Of a stretch of 64,000 nucleotides of DNA, positions 49,179-62,790 are shown piece after piece (position 1 is the stretch's first letter; every line of letters starts with the position of its first letter). Both the position numbers and the translations under genes were made by a program. The notes under the pieces were generated by a model. It was not told the origin of the DNA, did not search any database, and was given only the letters and a program-made list of their open reading frames with translations. Origin of the DNA: Todiramphus chloris collaris. Lineage: Eukaryota; Chordata; Aves; Coraciiformes; Alcedinidae. The stretch spans positions 1,745,849 to 1,809,848 of the forward strand of contig JANVCC010000011.1 in NCBI GenBank assembly GCA_025345505.1, written 5' to 3'.

Positions 49179-52084
49179 AAAGAAACAGGAAGAGAAGAAC
49201 TGGTAGTTTCTAATCATTTGCAAAAGATTAGAGATTGACCAACCATGTGCTCACCTCACACTTAAAATAGTCATGACAACAGGATGCCCATCTCTAATTA
49301 TAAATGATATTTCTCCAGACTAAACAAAGGTTGATATTTATGGTCCATTTCCTCCAGCTCTGATTATAGCCTGTTCTTTTAAAAAAAATACATGAGGAAA
49401 ACGAGGGCCAAGAGCTTTGCTCTGGGTACTCTTTTTTATGGTCCTGTTGCTCTTCAGGAAGCTTATTGCTAGGAGTGTGATGATGCTTTACATACTGGGA
49501 TATGGGCTTGCCTTGGTGCTGATGCTGGTGGTAAGCAGGGTGGAGGGGTTGTGCTAGTCACTAGGTCAGCTCTGGTTTCTGTCCCATCTCAGCCCCATCA
49601 TATGATGCCTGAAAGACTCAGGCACTTTCTCTTTAGTCAAACTAGAGGAAGATGCTGCTTCTTGGCACCTCTACAGTCTAGGCTTGGCTTAGTCACCTCT
49701 GGTACTAACCATAATCTTCCTAATGTCCACCTGGCCTTGAACCATGAAGACATTGCCATTGCAAGATGCAGACATCTCTACTTCAAAACTGGAAAGGAGG
49801 CATACTTTAGCTATCTCCAAACCAGCTACCAGTAACCCAAGAAGATGTGAAATCCATCTGAAAAACAGAGTAAGAAGTTCATGTCTGGTTCTGCTGCAAC
49901 ACTCCACCCTCACTCAGCCAGATGTGACTAGCTACAAAGAGGTCGGCTGTGTCTATGTTGCAGTGTAATGATTTGCAGGATGAGCATAGTCCTGGCTTGT
50001 CTTCTCACTCTTGGGTGGCTCTCTGTCCCCAGGCATCACTTGATACCTAAACAGGCAAGAAAGCAAAACACATATACCAGTGTTCAAGACATTTGTGGAG
50101 TGTTTGAGGGATGTTGTACATCTCTTGGAGTGCTCAAACTACCAGCGTGAGCAGGTACCACTGCAGGATATAGGTGAGGTGACTCAATGTTAAGGGTTTT
50201 CTGCAAAGACAGAGACCACAGAAGATACAAATATACAAAATACAGTTGGGAAGGAAATGATGGACAGATGTGGGGGTTGCTGGGACATGGGGCATGGTGA
50301 GATAAAGAGGAGATAAAAAGGAGATAAAAAGGAGAAGAAAAACACACAGGCAAAAATCACAGGTAAGAAAAAGCATATCACAGGAAATGCAGAGAGTCCC
50401 ATTAATTTTGGGGGCTTCAAATGGGGTAAATGGAATTTGTGTTTGGATTGAGGAAGGCCAAAATTGTCTCCAGCATTATCTAGTTTTATTTTCTGTCAGC
50501 TGTGGTCCTCAGACTTACACCATTGCCCAGTGAGAGTTTGAGGTATGGCTTGCAAGCAAAGTTGCCAGGTGAACATCTTGAGAAGACAGAAATAAGGGCA
50601 GACATCTTCTGCCTTGCACTTGCACTGCCAGCTTTGATGGTCAGAGGCAGCCTGCAACCAACCCAGATTTTTCAAGTGTCTCTGGGATTTTTCTGCCACC
50701 CCTGCCCCCATCTCCAGGGGTGTCTTCTAGCCTGTGCTTGAAACATCCCAAGCTTTATCAACAGGTTCAGGAAACTGTGCTCCATGTGACAAATCTGGTT
50801 TATCTTGAAATGCAAACCAGATGAGACTGATGTGGTTTCTCTTGCAAATATTTCTCATATCTCTGCCTGCCACTGCAAAAGCAGGAGGATCTATGAATCA
50901 AGTGGTGCCAAACAAGCTGCACAACAGTTTTCTCTGTTGTCTGTGATAATGGGGTTAAAGATCATGTTTCTCTCTTCAGATCTCCCACTAAAGTGTGACA
51001 TATCATCCATTCTTCCTCCTTCTTTTCATTTGCTTTTTGGTGGGTGAATATAAAGGAAAGCTGGTCTCTCACCCCTGGTGTTTTCTGTCGCTGCTATCGA
51101 CCTAGACCTTGAGAAAATTACTTTAAGCTATCTACCACTATTGAAATAATCAATTTACTCATTTTGTTGTCTCTTCTCTTTCCACCTCATTGACATGTTT
51201 ACTTCAGGTAGCTGGCACCTTACTGCGGGGAAGCTATAGTGAAGGGATTACAGGCATTATGTCTCCAAGGCCTTAATGTTGATCATAAACCAGGTAATTT
51301 TCAGCTCTTGTGGAAAAGAGTTTCACCACACTTGATTGAGACTGTGATGTGCCCTGTCTTTTGCTCCTTCTATGCTAATTTTTTTAGGCAAAAATTCTAA
51401 AAAAAAAAAAAAAAAAGAAAAGAAAAAAAAAGGTTGTCATCATAATCCTAGGGAGAGAAGAAATGAGTTAGAAATGCTCTATTTCTGTCATGTTCCTTAA
51501 ACCCTTTGATCCTTCCCATAGCCCCTTGATCCATCACTACGTCATCACTTATTGAAAGCATTTTTTTTTATAGGTCTCAGCTGGATTCTGGGTTATTTCC
51601 AAAACGTTTTTGCTTCCTGCTCAGTGTGTTGGCTTTTCTTGAATAAACTAATTCCCACCCCCAATGATGTATTTTGAATTTTTTTTTTTTTTTTTTTCAT
51701 GAAGGAAAAATATTGAAATCCTGGCTTAGTCCTTGAGCATGTTCCTTGCTGTGCTGACACAGTACATAATGGCAGTCCTTGTCTATGGTGCTTCAGGTGG
51801 AATATACTTCTGGAGGAGGAAGGTACCTGCAACATTTAACAAGCCCTCTGGACCAAATAATGAAGCAGAGAGTACACTGAGAGACATGGGGGAATGTGAG
51901 AGCTATTTCAGTGGAGAGAGAAAGCAGATATAGGGCAACAACCTGAAGAAAATTAAGTCCTTTTAATCCTGTTCATGAGTCTCTGATTTTTTCAAACACT
52001 GAAAATGTAATTTGGTGTTCAATGTGTCCTTCTGGATTTCAGAGGTGAGATGCACTTGACAAAAAAATTTGTAGCCATTGCACA
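49179..52084. other. Intergenic, no gene seen
   Basis: Contains a short imperfect AGGAGATAAAAA repeat at 50300-50340 and A/T runs at 51400-51432 and 51678-51697. No exon is recognised. Confidence 0.55.
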
Positions 52085-52193
52085 GAAGCCCCAGTCCTGG
52101 AAACACTTTGCAGATGTCCCTGCTCCCAGCAGGGGGACTGGACTAGATGAATTGTAAAGGTACTTTCCAACCCAAACCATTCTATGATTCTGT
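52085..52193 (+). mobile_element. CR1 LINE 3' tip
   Basis: This short fragment holds the last part of the CR1 3' UTR (GGGGGACTGGACTAGATGA) and the CCATTCTATGATTCTG tail. Confidence 0.92.
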
Positions 52194-55100
52194 GAAGTTT
52201 AATGCACTAAAATGGTGAAATATGGAGAACACAGAAGCACAGATAATTATGCTCAAATACGTATTGTCATCCCCCTGTCAAGCACAGGTATAAGACACAT
52301 TGAATAGATAAGTAGAATCTTGGCCTCTTTATTCTTATACAAATTTGTAACCCCAGAATGATGTCATAGGTGAAAAAGATGAAATATCTCTGATCAGATG
52401 TAGACATCTGCAAGGCTGGCATCTATCAAAAGAATCATTGATCTTCATATCCTTCACAGCTCATGGTGGGAAATAGGAGCCCTTCTTGCTCATGATTCAT
52501 CTCATCCTCTAGCAGATGAGTCACCTATGAGGAGCTCCTACTTTCTCCTGTGAACACAAAGGGAGTGGTGAGTGACTAATATAGACACAGATTCAAAATT
52601 AGAGGAAATGAGTCCCTCTTGCAGTCAGGAAACAGAGAAATGGATTTTTTGCTGGTTGTGGCTATACCTCCTGCTGGTGTAAATTCCAGATTTCACACCC
52701 AGGTTGGACATATCAGTCACTTAAAGTATTTTCCAGGTTTTCTTGGGAGAAGCCACTTGGGGGTAGTATTTTTGGATGTGTTACAAACATTTTAGGTGAT
52801 TCTGCCACTCTTGTTGCTTTGAAGGTCTGATATCTGTCACTCCTCTGAGCAAAACTCTGGACAGGATTCCTGTCTCGAGGAGCCTCTGTACTCCTATAAA
52901 GCATCTCCTTTTACACAAATGCAAAGATCTTTGCTAGCAAATCGGGATGTAGCTTATGGAATTAGACTGTACATCCCTTTTCCTCTTTAGGTCAAAGGCA
53001 CTGGGTTTTAGAATGATATCATGAGCCAACATACCTAGAAGCTCTGTCTGTGTCTTCTGGGTGGAGAAGCGTTCTTCCTAGAATTTACTTTCTGGCATCA
53101 AGCCTCCTGCATTTTTATCATCTCCATAGCATAAGTGAAAAGATAAGGTTTCTTTTGCTCGTACCACCTTTCCAGAAGGTCTCCATGTTCCTGGTAGTAC
53201 AGCTGACATCTTAATAGATGAAGTAAGCTGTTCCTAGGACTCAGGACGATGTGAGCGACCACATTGCATATTGGTTCTTATCAACATCATTAGATTTAGA
53301 TCTCAGCTGTTTACAGTCGTCTGGTATGACAATCTTGATAGCTGTTTAACACACCCCAGAAGGGCCCAGTACATCTGTACATCTGTGAATATCCACTGAT
53401 TGCAAAGGGATAATAATAGCTTATGCCCAATGCAGCTCCCACTGACCTTCCCCTTTCTCCAGAAACACACATCCACTATGCATTTCTCTTTCAGCTGCAT
53501 CACTGTGGATGCTTTTCACCTTTCCCAGGTTACAGTCTCTGTGGTTACCTCATGGTGGACTGCTCTCAGCTCAGCTCATTTCATCCTTGAAAAATGCAGA
53601 GAATTTCTAAACAAACAAATTAAAAAAAAAACAAACCCCAAACCAAAAGGCACCAGCGTATTGTGCAATATGAGGTTGTCATAGGCTCGAGATTCAGGCT
53701 AAGGGAGTCACTGGACATGGTCAAAGCAAGCATTGGCAATACCTTTCTGGCCACTGAATAATTTGCTCATTGACATGTGCAGGCAAGACATAGGACAGCT
53801 GATTTATGTATACTTTGCCTGCCCTCTGGTGGTGAATGGCTGATGATTAATTGCATGCATATGTATGTATTTATATATAGAAACATATGTATATGTGCAT
53901 ATGCATATACATTGATATATACAGCAGAAAATGCTTGCATATGAATTGCACCTTGACACCTTGAATCCAAATGTTACAGATGTGAGTAGTAGCTAATTAT
54001 TGCCATTGGCTGGTCTTTTTAATGCTGAAGCTCTTCCACCTTACTCTGATTGTGTTAAAATTTATCGCAATTCAAATAATTCAGCATGAAAATAAAAGGA
54101 GTATCATTAAATATTTGTTCCAGCTTGGAGATACCAGTGAGCTCTTCATGTGTCCTTTTCATCTCTATAAATAAACTCTGCAGAAACTGGGTGAGCTGTA
54201 CAAAATCAAGAGCAAAATGTTTTTCCAGGACTGGTTCTTATAGCAAATACAGGACATCATAAAAATAACTGCTGCAGTGTGGATGTGCTTTTCCCTACAC
54301 AATGACAGCCTGGGTTAGCAGGAGGGCACACAGGCATAAAGGTGGACTTCGGCTGAAAGTTTGGAGGAGATATTCCTTCAGCCCTTTAATGGGGTCTTTC
54401 TCAATTCAGCAAGGGTTTGCCACCATATTCCCACTCATTTACTCTTGTAGTTGCAAAGAGCAGAGGGATTTGCCATGCAGCCCTCCACACCTTCTACAAA
54501 TGTGTCCAGCACCTGCATGTGAGGTAGTGAGGATAAGTGTGTTTGACATTGCAGCTCTCAGGACTTCTATAAATACAAGATGTATTGCCTAAACACAGTG
54601 TTCCTAGTCCTGTTTCATCAGGAAGGGCAGCTAAGGTGTCTTCCCAGGCTCTGTTCTATGTCAATGGGGTTTGTCTATGTCTAGATGGAAGAGAACCAGA
54701 GAAACTTCTCAATGCCTTCTTTCACGACTCAGCACTTCCAAGTGAAATTACTGCCTTCAGTCCTTGGAGCCCTTGAGATCTGCAGACCCTTTAATAGATG
54801 GGTATCCCGACTTCATATTTGCCTTGGATTGTGTTTGAAAGCCACACACAAGGATGAGTCCTCCATGTCCCTGGACTCATCTAGCTTCAGGCAACATGGA
54901 GACGATGTCCACTGTGTCCAACCCTGCCATTTATAGCACGTTGTCCAGTGACTGTGGCAGTACTTGTCTGCCTTTCTCTCTCATGGTGACTCCATCTGAA
55001 CCAATGCCCAGCTCCTGGGTGATGGATTCAAGTCTTAAATTGCTACCACAGGTGGTCCTGAGGTCAACAAGCTTCACCCCAAACAATCCGGGGGCATGTC

Positions 55101-57139
55101 TGGGGCCAGGGACATTCTTACCATGTAGCTTGGGTGTTTGGAAGGGAAAGGTAGTTTATTATCTGCCTCCAGTGCTAGGGAAGAGTGTCAGGCACCTGTC
55201 ATTTAACCATGCAGGTAGCTCCATTGCTTTCTGAGGATCACCCATTTGTGCTTTTCCTCTTCTAAGTCCACAGATGCACCATGTAAGGCTAGTTGATCTC
55301 AATGCTCAGAGCCGTCTGTTATTCTAGATATGGAGAATGATTTACTGGAGACCTCTCAGCATGTGAAACCTACTGTCACACCACAGCTGGAGGTCTCCCC
55401 ATCTGGGGAGATTCTTCACTCAGTTCCTTTCTGCCTGCTTATCTTCTGCTGTCTGGGCACAGGTGGACAGCAGTGCCAGAACATAAAACCAAGGCAGATT
55501 CATCCCACCTGAATGAAGACCATTTTGTTATCTAACCTCACCTGACAAGGAGGTTATTATTTTCATGTCCCTTGTCACTCTCCACACACACCTGTGTTGG
55601 AGAGTCTGTACTCTTTCCAATGCTCAGCCAGGACAGAAATGCCACCAGGACAAAGCTACAGCAGCAGGGCAGAGAGGACAAGGTTTTTAAGCTGATTACT
55701 CCTCTCAGTGTAAGAAACAGCATTCACTGGGTCATTCTGCCAACTGGACCTGGGGTTTGGACCCACCATAAGCATCAGGTCATATTTCCCTCTTGTCCCA
55801 ACTGTGCTGCAGTCCCGACAGGTGCAGTCAAACAGACAAATCTAGATGACATCTCTCCATGAATAAGCTTTGGTACCTTATTTGGATAACAGCCTGTGAT
55901 TATTCCCTTTGGCGCTTTCTGTGTGATGACGGTGTTTGGGGAGCTGGAGTTACAGATTTGGCTGCACAGAAATCACCTCCGCAGGGAGCCCACACAAGTA
56001 GGTTAAACAAAAGCTTTAATTCCACACAGTGTTCTCGGGACACAGGGCCAAGATTTCACAGACAGCTCAAAACAAGGACTGGCAAGGAATGCTCTGCTCC
56101 TGTAGTGCTTTCTTATTGTAAACAGCCCTGAGACACAAAATGCATGTTCAGAGGCAAGCCTGAACTTCCTTTAAAATCAGAAGTATTCAGATTAACACTT
56201 TTCAGGTTTGGTCTTTAAAGCAATAATGTACCAGAGCAGAACTCACATAAAGAGGAACATAAGCAACTTCTACAGAACCAGGCTCTCAACCCATAGTTAA
56301 AGCCCTCTGGTTCTAAAGCAGAAGAAATATTCAATAAGCCATGGTTATTAAAGCACTTAACTGCAGTACAACTGCCATCAGATATTATTCTGTGCCTCAC
56401 AACATTCGGGGAGTGCACTGCTCCTGGTGAGCAAAGACTTCAAGACTGGAGATTCAGACATGCAGAATCTGTTTGCTGCCTTCTCTTCCTGCACACAGTT
56501 TTCTGACTAACATACATAAAGGTCAGTCGGTTTCCTGCAGGATTTCAATATTTTGAAATGCTCTTTTTGTTCCAGCTTTTGAACAAAAAAAAAAAAAAAT
56601 AAAGAAGGAAATTGGATGGGGACGTTGGATCTGAGACATCTGCCTCCAGGGCTGTTTTGCAGCCATAGGCTGGAATCACTGACTGAGATAGCCCAGCAGA
56701 TGGGCAGCTGAGGTGTCTCGCAAAGCAACTATTACAAAAGCAGACAATTTTCCACTTGAAAACTGCATAACATTTGCAATTTGGCAAATCCTAACAATAG
56801 CAAAAAAGCTTCAACACTAATAAATGCCTTCTGTTCAAGACCAACTGGAATTTCATGCATCGTATTGTGGTTTTCATGTGAACATCAGACCTATGCAGAT
56901 ATAACATATTTCAGCATTGGTCCTTGGCCCTATATCATCTTCCCCTGAGCTTCTCTGCATATGTTAATGAAAAGTGTTTCAGACATATAGCTCTGTGAAA
57001 ATTAGCATCTTTATTTTCAGAGTCTGTTGTACAGTTTTTGTAACTATGCCTGCAGTCTGTACTATCTAGTTTGGCTCCTGGACAGCCTCAAGTTGAGAAG
57101 AAGTAATGGCAAAATTCCTTGAATAAAATAATTTTAATG
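52194..57139. other. Intergenic, no gene seen
   Basis: Contains a TATG/TATA-rich patch at 53858-53925, an A run at 56585-56600 and the CTCF-like site at 53820. The frames at 54302-55234 on the plus strand look like chance; no domains are recognised. Confidence 0.5.
53820..53832 (-). promoter_or_regulatory. CTCF core motif match
   Basis: The plus strand reads TGCCCTCTGGTGG, whose complement matches all 13 positions of the vertebrate CTCF core CCASYAGRKGGCR. The site is 7.8 kb upstream of the candidate LRRC32 promoter. A motif alone does not show occupancy. Confidence 0.45.
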
Positions 57140-57740
57140 TGTCAATGAAAGCAGTCAATAAAAGAGAACAAGCTGATAAAATTTTTCTGGACTTTCAGAA
57201 TATCCTAAACAGATCCTGTGCAGGAAAGGAGACTGTGTTGCACCAAGCAATGACAAAGTGAAGGGCAAATGTCATAGGTCATGACTGCTGTGGAGGCAGG
57301 AAGCAAAACGGGGACTTGCATGATCAGAATTCATTGTGCAACAGCTTTTGAGAGTGGTCCCCGCAGTCCCCTGCTCAATCCTGTGCTGTTCATCAGAATT
57401 TAGAGGTGCTCAGAGGTGTTGGTCAGGAAAGTAAGGAGAATCAACAGATGCTGACATCTGCAGATATGAAGGCAGCCTTGGGGATGACTGTGGGCAACTA
57501 GTGAATGATGAAAAACACGGTAAATGACATCTAATACCAAAAGCTGTAAAGTAACGAGCATCAGAGGAAAAGTGTCAGGTGTTTCCTACACTGCACAGAA
57601 CATGGACCTTCTTTCATCTGCTCAGGGAACTCTCTCCTGTGGTCATTGTAAGAAGATTGGGGGAGTACCCTGGCATGGGATGAATACTGAAAAGCTTCAC
57701 CTGGTTGCCTGTCTCAGCAGTTGCTGTCCCAGGAGCACTG
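57140..57740 (+). mobile_element. Possible ancient CR1 internal fragment
   Basis: The plus strand has decayed segments resembling the CR1 reverse-transcriptase region: a CCC-rich block near 57358-57395 where PQGS would lie, then a GATGCTGACATC block near 57447. Similarity is weak and frames are broken. Confidence 0.3.
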
Positions 57741-57985
57741 CATAGAATCATAGAATCATTTTGTTTGTAAGAGACCATTAAGATCATCAAATCCAATTGT
57801 TAACCCAATTCTACCAGGTCACAACTAAACCATGTCCCTCAGCACCACATCTACATAGTTTCTAAATCCCTCCAGGTAATGAGGCCTCCACCACTTCCCT
57901 GGGAAGCCTGTTCCAGGGCTTGACAGCCCTTTAGTGAAGAAATTTTTCCTAATGTCCAACCTAAACCTCCCCTCGCACAATTTGA
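57741..57985 (-). mobile_element. CR1 LINE 3' fragment
   Basis: The minus-strand CR1 tail (57741-57758), 3' UTR and last codons of the ORF (FRLDIRKNFF readable) are present. Homology fades near 57985. It is in the same orientation as, and about 90 bases from, the next CR1. Confidence 0.92.
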
Positions 57986-58077
57986 GGGCATCCTGAATGC
58001 AATAGCTCTCAGTGCATTTTGAGACATCTGATCCAACACTGTGCTGACACAACCTGTCCTTACATCAAGCACTCTGT

Positions 58078-59044
58078 CATAGAATCATAGAATCAACAGA
58101 ATAGTTTCATCTGGAAGAGACCTTCAAGATCATCAAGTCCAACCTTATTCCTAGCCATACCAAAACCACTAAACCATTCCCCTAAGCACAACATCTACCC
58201 AGCTCTTAAACACTTCCAGGGATGGTGACTCCACCACCTCCCTGGGCAGGCCATTCCAATGCCAGACAACCCTTTCTGGAAAGAAATGCTTCCTGATACC
58301 CAGCCTGAACCTCCCCTGGTTCAACTTCAGGCCATCTCCTCTTGTTCTGTCACTTGTCACCAGGGAGAACAGACCAACTCCCACTCCAGTACAACTTCCC
58401 TTCAGGTAGCTGTAGAGGGCAATAAGGTCTCCCCTCAGCCTTCCTTTCTCAAGGTTAAACAGACTCAGATCCCTCAGCCTTTCCTCATAAGACACATGCT
58501 CCAAACCCTTTACTAGCTTTGTAGCCCGCCTCTGTACCCTCTCCAGCACCTCAACGTCCTTCTTGTAGAGAGAGGCCCAAAACTGGACACAATATTCGAG
58601 GTGTGGCCTCACCAAAGCTGAGTGCAGGGGAACAATCACCTTCCTGCTCCTGCTGACCACACTGTTCCTGATCCAGGCCAGGATGCCAGTTGCCTTCTTG
58701 GTCATCTGGGCACGCTGCTGGCTCATGTTCAGGTGGTTGTCAATCAACACCCCCAGGTCCTTCTGTGCCTGCCAGCTCTCAGCCACTCCTCCCCAAGCCT
58801 GTAGTGCTGCTGGGGGTTGTTGTGGCCTAAGGGCAGGACCCGGCATTTGGCCTTATTGAAGCTCATGGAATTGGCCTTGTCCCAGTGATCCAGCCTATCT
58901 AGATCCCTTTGTAGAGCTTCCCTACCCTCAAGCAGATTGACACTCCACCCAGCATGGTGTCATCTGCAAATTTACTAGGGGTGCACTCTATCTCCTCATC
59001 CAAATGACTGATGAAGACATTAAACAGGAGTGGCCCGTACAGCA
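58078..59044 (-). mobile_element. CR1 LINE, 3' fragment with open RT C-terminus
   Basis: The minus strand has the tail at 58078-58095, then the 3' UTR, then a 225-codon uninterrupted frame (58169-58846). It encodes the C-terminal part of the CR1 reverse transcriptase, with [20 protein letters not shown] and [16 protein letters not shown]. Upstream sequence to about 59044 is also CR1, but the first ORF and most of the RT are missing. It is the least decayed copy in the window. Confidence 0.95.
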
Positions 59045-62000
59045 ATGCCCTCACAAGCTGACCTAGCAATCCTATAGTTATTCATCAGCCTGGGGTTTAT
59101 GTGCAAAGAGCTTTATCTAAGACCACCATTTCACTTTGACTGTGAAGAGCTGTAGGTCCTCTGCATTCTCCCACCTATTCTTTTATTCATACAGTCATTT
59201 TTAACAAAGATAAGATCAATGATGAATGTCACTTTCTGGTATGAATGAAAGGGAATGCAAGGATGTGTGGCTACAGTGGTAGGAAATCCTTAGCCCACCT
59301 TCATCAGTGATGCCCATGGACTCGCATCCATTGTTGAAGTATGTCAGTGATTGGATGAAGGGTTGTTAAGTGTCTGCCTGTGCACAGAACCTTGACAGAT
59401 CAGGTTCTTGATTGGAAAGAAGGGAGCAGGTTGACCCAATGTCTCACATGCATTTGACAAAAGAACAAATCTATTGCTGGTGTGAGGACAGAAGGTTGCA
59501 GGGAAGGGATGGATCCTGATGCAGTGCCTGTGGAGCTGTCCCTGACCTCACCACCAAAGGACATGTCTCTACAACACCAAGGCAAATAACCAGAGCTCCA
59601 GGGAAGGCAGACACACTGATGTTTTTGCATGAGGGTACCAGGACAGAGACAACATAGTTTTGTGAGTTCAAAGAGGGGTAATGCTGCAGAAAACCTACCC
59701 TCAGCCCTACTCCTGCTTTCACCTGTCTGGAGTCACAAACCCCAGAGAAACATCTTGATATTTTCCAATGAGAAATGTGCTATGGGGAGTAGTATTGCCC
59801 CCTTCCTGCTTTGATATCTCTTGTTTTAGGAAACTTTCCCAGCTATCGGTCCTTGAAGCTGTTCAGACACCCATCCATGATGTAGCTCCTCCATACTTTC
59901 TTTGGGATCTTCTACATCTCCTCATACCTCCTCTGCCTGACTGTCTTGCTGCTGGCTTGCCTGTTTTGAAACCTGATTCTAAATTAAGGAATAATGCCGT
60001 GAATATGTGAACAGGGTTCTGTTCACATAGGTGTCTTATATGCACAGAGAGATGAAAAGGAAGCTGAGAAGTAATCCAGAGGTAAATATATAAACAAGAA
60101 CAAGACTTTCAGGTGGAGGGATAGGTCTCCAAGAATCTTTACTGGCATTTCGTTTTAATTCACTGTTAAAAATGCTGTATGAAACATGAACTATATTCAG
60201 ACAGCATATATATTGTACATAAATACATCTTCTACAGCTCTCAACAGGTTTGCAAAATTACATTAAACTTCACTTTATAACATTATTGGTAAAACATGGT
60301 AGGTTCTGTTGATAATTGTTTCTAGGCTGTGTGCTTCACTCTCCAAGAAATTCATCAAGTGACATCCACAGTCACCTGAGAAGTCTGCTGCAGAGCTACA
60401 AAATTTGCATTTGCTGCTTCCAGCCCTCATCTTCCTCACTGCAACATCCAAACACTAGTTTTAGGAGTGAAATAGCAAGAAAATAGCCCAATACAGCAAT
60501 CACAGTTAGTATGGGAAGAAGTCTCATGAGTAAACCTAAACCTGTCTAAACAGAACAATGTCAGGAAAATATAAATATATTTTATGGCTTTCTAACAGTA
60601 AAGCTTATCACACTCAGGGATGAGTCCTTGGCCTCTTCCTGTTGAAATTAAGAGGGAAAAAATACCACTGGCTTCAAAGAGAATTAAGAATTATCCTGGG
60701 ATTACTAAAGTCGTCAGTGATTAGAACTTTGCTTCTCTACTACCCTTTCCCACAGATTTGCTATTTTATTTTTTAGATAAATTCAAAGAAAGTTGTTTAT
60801 TTTAGAAGACTACAGGCTGAAGAAAGAATCAAAAAACTCTGGGCAGATTCAAATTCTCTTCTTTAAAATGTGTCCAGCTGGAAAATTCAAGTTTTGGCTA
60901 CCCAACATTTTCTTAAATTTCTCTTTTCTTGGACTAACAAAAACACACACTCAAAAGATTATTTCTCATTAGGTAAGTATGAAATGAAAAAAACTGGTTA
61001 CCCCAGAATTGACATTTATATGTATCTATATCTGTCCATATGTGTAGATTTTGAAAAGGAGAATATATGTGTAGTGGTAGACTGAAGACGTGCTGCTTTT
61101 TTTCTTCATGCATTTACAAATGTTTAATTTGACATATATCAGAAATAGAGGGACCCCTTCCTTTCTGCTCACTGTCACATTGACAGATAAATGGATCAAT
61201 GGCACGCTTTTCAGGGGGCAAGACTGCATGGATTTTATGTTTTCTGCTCTTGTGTACCTTCCTTTACATCCATTTTGCTTGTGTGGTGGGATGAACAAGT
61301 GTCTCAGAGAGGGTTAGCACTTCTAGACAAGCCAAGTGACAGAGGTTCCAGACCCAGGGAAAATGTCAGGGAGTCCAGCACCTCCTCTGAACCAGTGATG
61401 GTATCTATGTGAGAGTGAGAGTCTACGTGGGAGTGAGGTTCATCCAACTTGGCTTTACTCATTCATGATGTAGGTTTCTTCACTTGAGCTCATCGTTGCA
61501 GCTCCTGTTAGAGTCAACGGTGAGCACTTTCATGGCATGGTTCATCCATCTGAATGCAGATATCCAATGGGATTCACTTTCAGGTTAAGACATCCAATCA
61601 TTGTTAAACATGTCTCATTAAACATAGTTGTCTAGTATTATTTCAGATCTTAGGGTCTGCTGCCTGGCCTCCAGCTGCCATTGCAAAAGGATCTGGTCCA
61701 GTGTCTTTATTTATCAGCTTGGTTTGGATGTTGTAGGCACTCTAGGGCATCCTAAATGGCATTAAGTGCCTGTGTTTCAGCAGCTGAACTGTATCACAAA
61801 TATATCCATTCGGGTACCTCTGCATGCAACAGGCTCCCATTGCTTGAATGGAGACCTTGACAATAGACAGTGAAGTTTAGAGGTGACTGTGCTAAGCCAG
61901 ATGTAGGCACCCATTTTAAGCTCAGCTGAGTCATTAGGCTCCTTGGATTTTTTGACTTGATCTCCATTAAATATAATGGGAGCTGAGACACCCAGCACAC

Positions 62001-62629
62001 AAAAAGGTATACACATGTAGGAGCCTAAGAAACACTCCTGGGAAGTGCCTGTTTCCTTTCTTAGGGGACCTGTCTGGGTGACTGTCTCAGACTGCACCTT
62101 ACAAAGCTGTATTTAAACAGATATTTCTCCTTTTGCACATCATAGTGAGTATTTCTTTGCATTTGGAGGCCAGCCTTGACTAAATATAGGCCTTCCCAAG
62201 CAAAACCCATTTATGCAACCCTCATTTGCACAGAAAAACACCATCAAGGGCAGAGGAAGAGATCATCTGTCCCCCTTAGAAAGGATGTGCTTTCTGCCTG
62301 CCTCACCTTTAGCCAAGATTTAGGGTCAGGTTGATTGAAGCCACACCACTGCATAATAAAACAGCACTGATCAGTGTTTTTAACACAGGAATATGATAGG
62401 AAAGACCTGAATTATGTGGAAATTGTTTGATTTTAAGCTCCCCCTTGCACAGATCAATCCATATTGAAACTCTATGTCGAGGTATATTGTGTCAGAATTG
62501 CCTTGCCCATGTCTCTTTCACAGGACTTTATTCCTAAAAGAATTTGCAAACAGAGGATGAGCACAGTATAGAAGGTGAAACTTCCCCAAGCCCTGTTTGA
62601 CTGCTCAAGTGTCATATGAGTCTCTTATA
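59045..62629. other. Intergenic, no gene seen
   Basis: AT-rich DNA with no recognised exon, RNA gene or transposon. Frames up to 106 codons (61777-62097, minus) have no known motif. Confidence 0.55.
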
Positions 62630-62790
62630 AAATCATAGAATGGGTTGGGTTTGGAGGGACCTTTAAAATTCATCTAGTCCAACCCCCCTGCAGTGAGCAG
62701 AGACATCTGCAACTAGAGCAGGTTGCTCAGGCCCCATCCAACCTGATGTTGAATGTTTCCAGGAATAGGGCTTCTGTCAACTCTCCCATC
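62630..62790 (-). mobile_element. CR1 LINE 3' tip
   Basis: The minus-strand CR1 3' UTR begins with a short AATCATAGAATGGGTTGG end and has the GTCCAACCCCCCTGCAGTG segment. It is truncated near 62790. Confidence 0.9.

Noticed and set aside
49009..49223. Open frames spanning the undetermined bases
   Set aside because: They exist only because the 100 N were translated as unknown residues.
58169..58846. 225-codon frame as a possible host gene
   Set aside because: The residues are the C-terminal end of the CR1 reverse transcriptase, and the CR1 tail lies just downstream.
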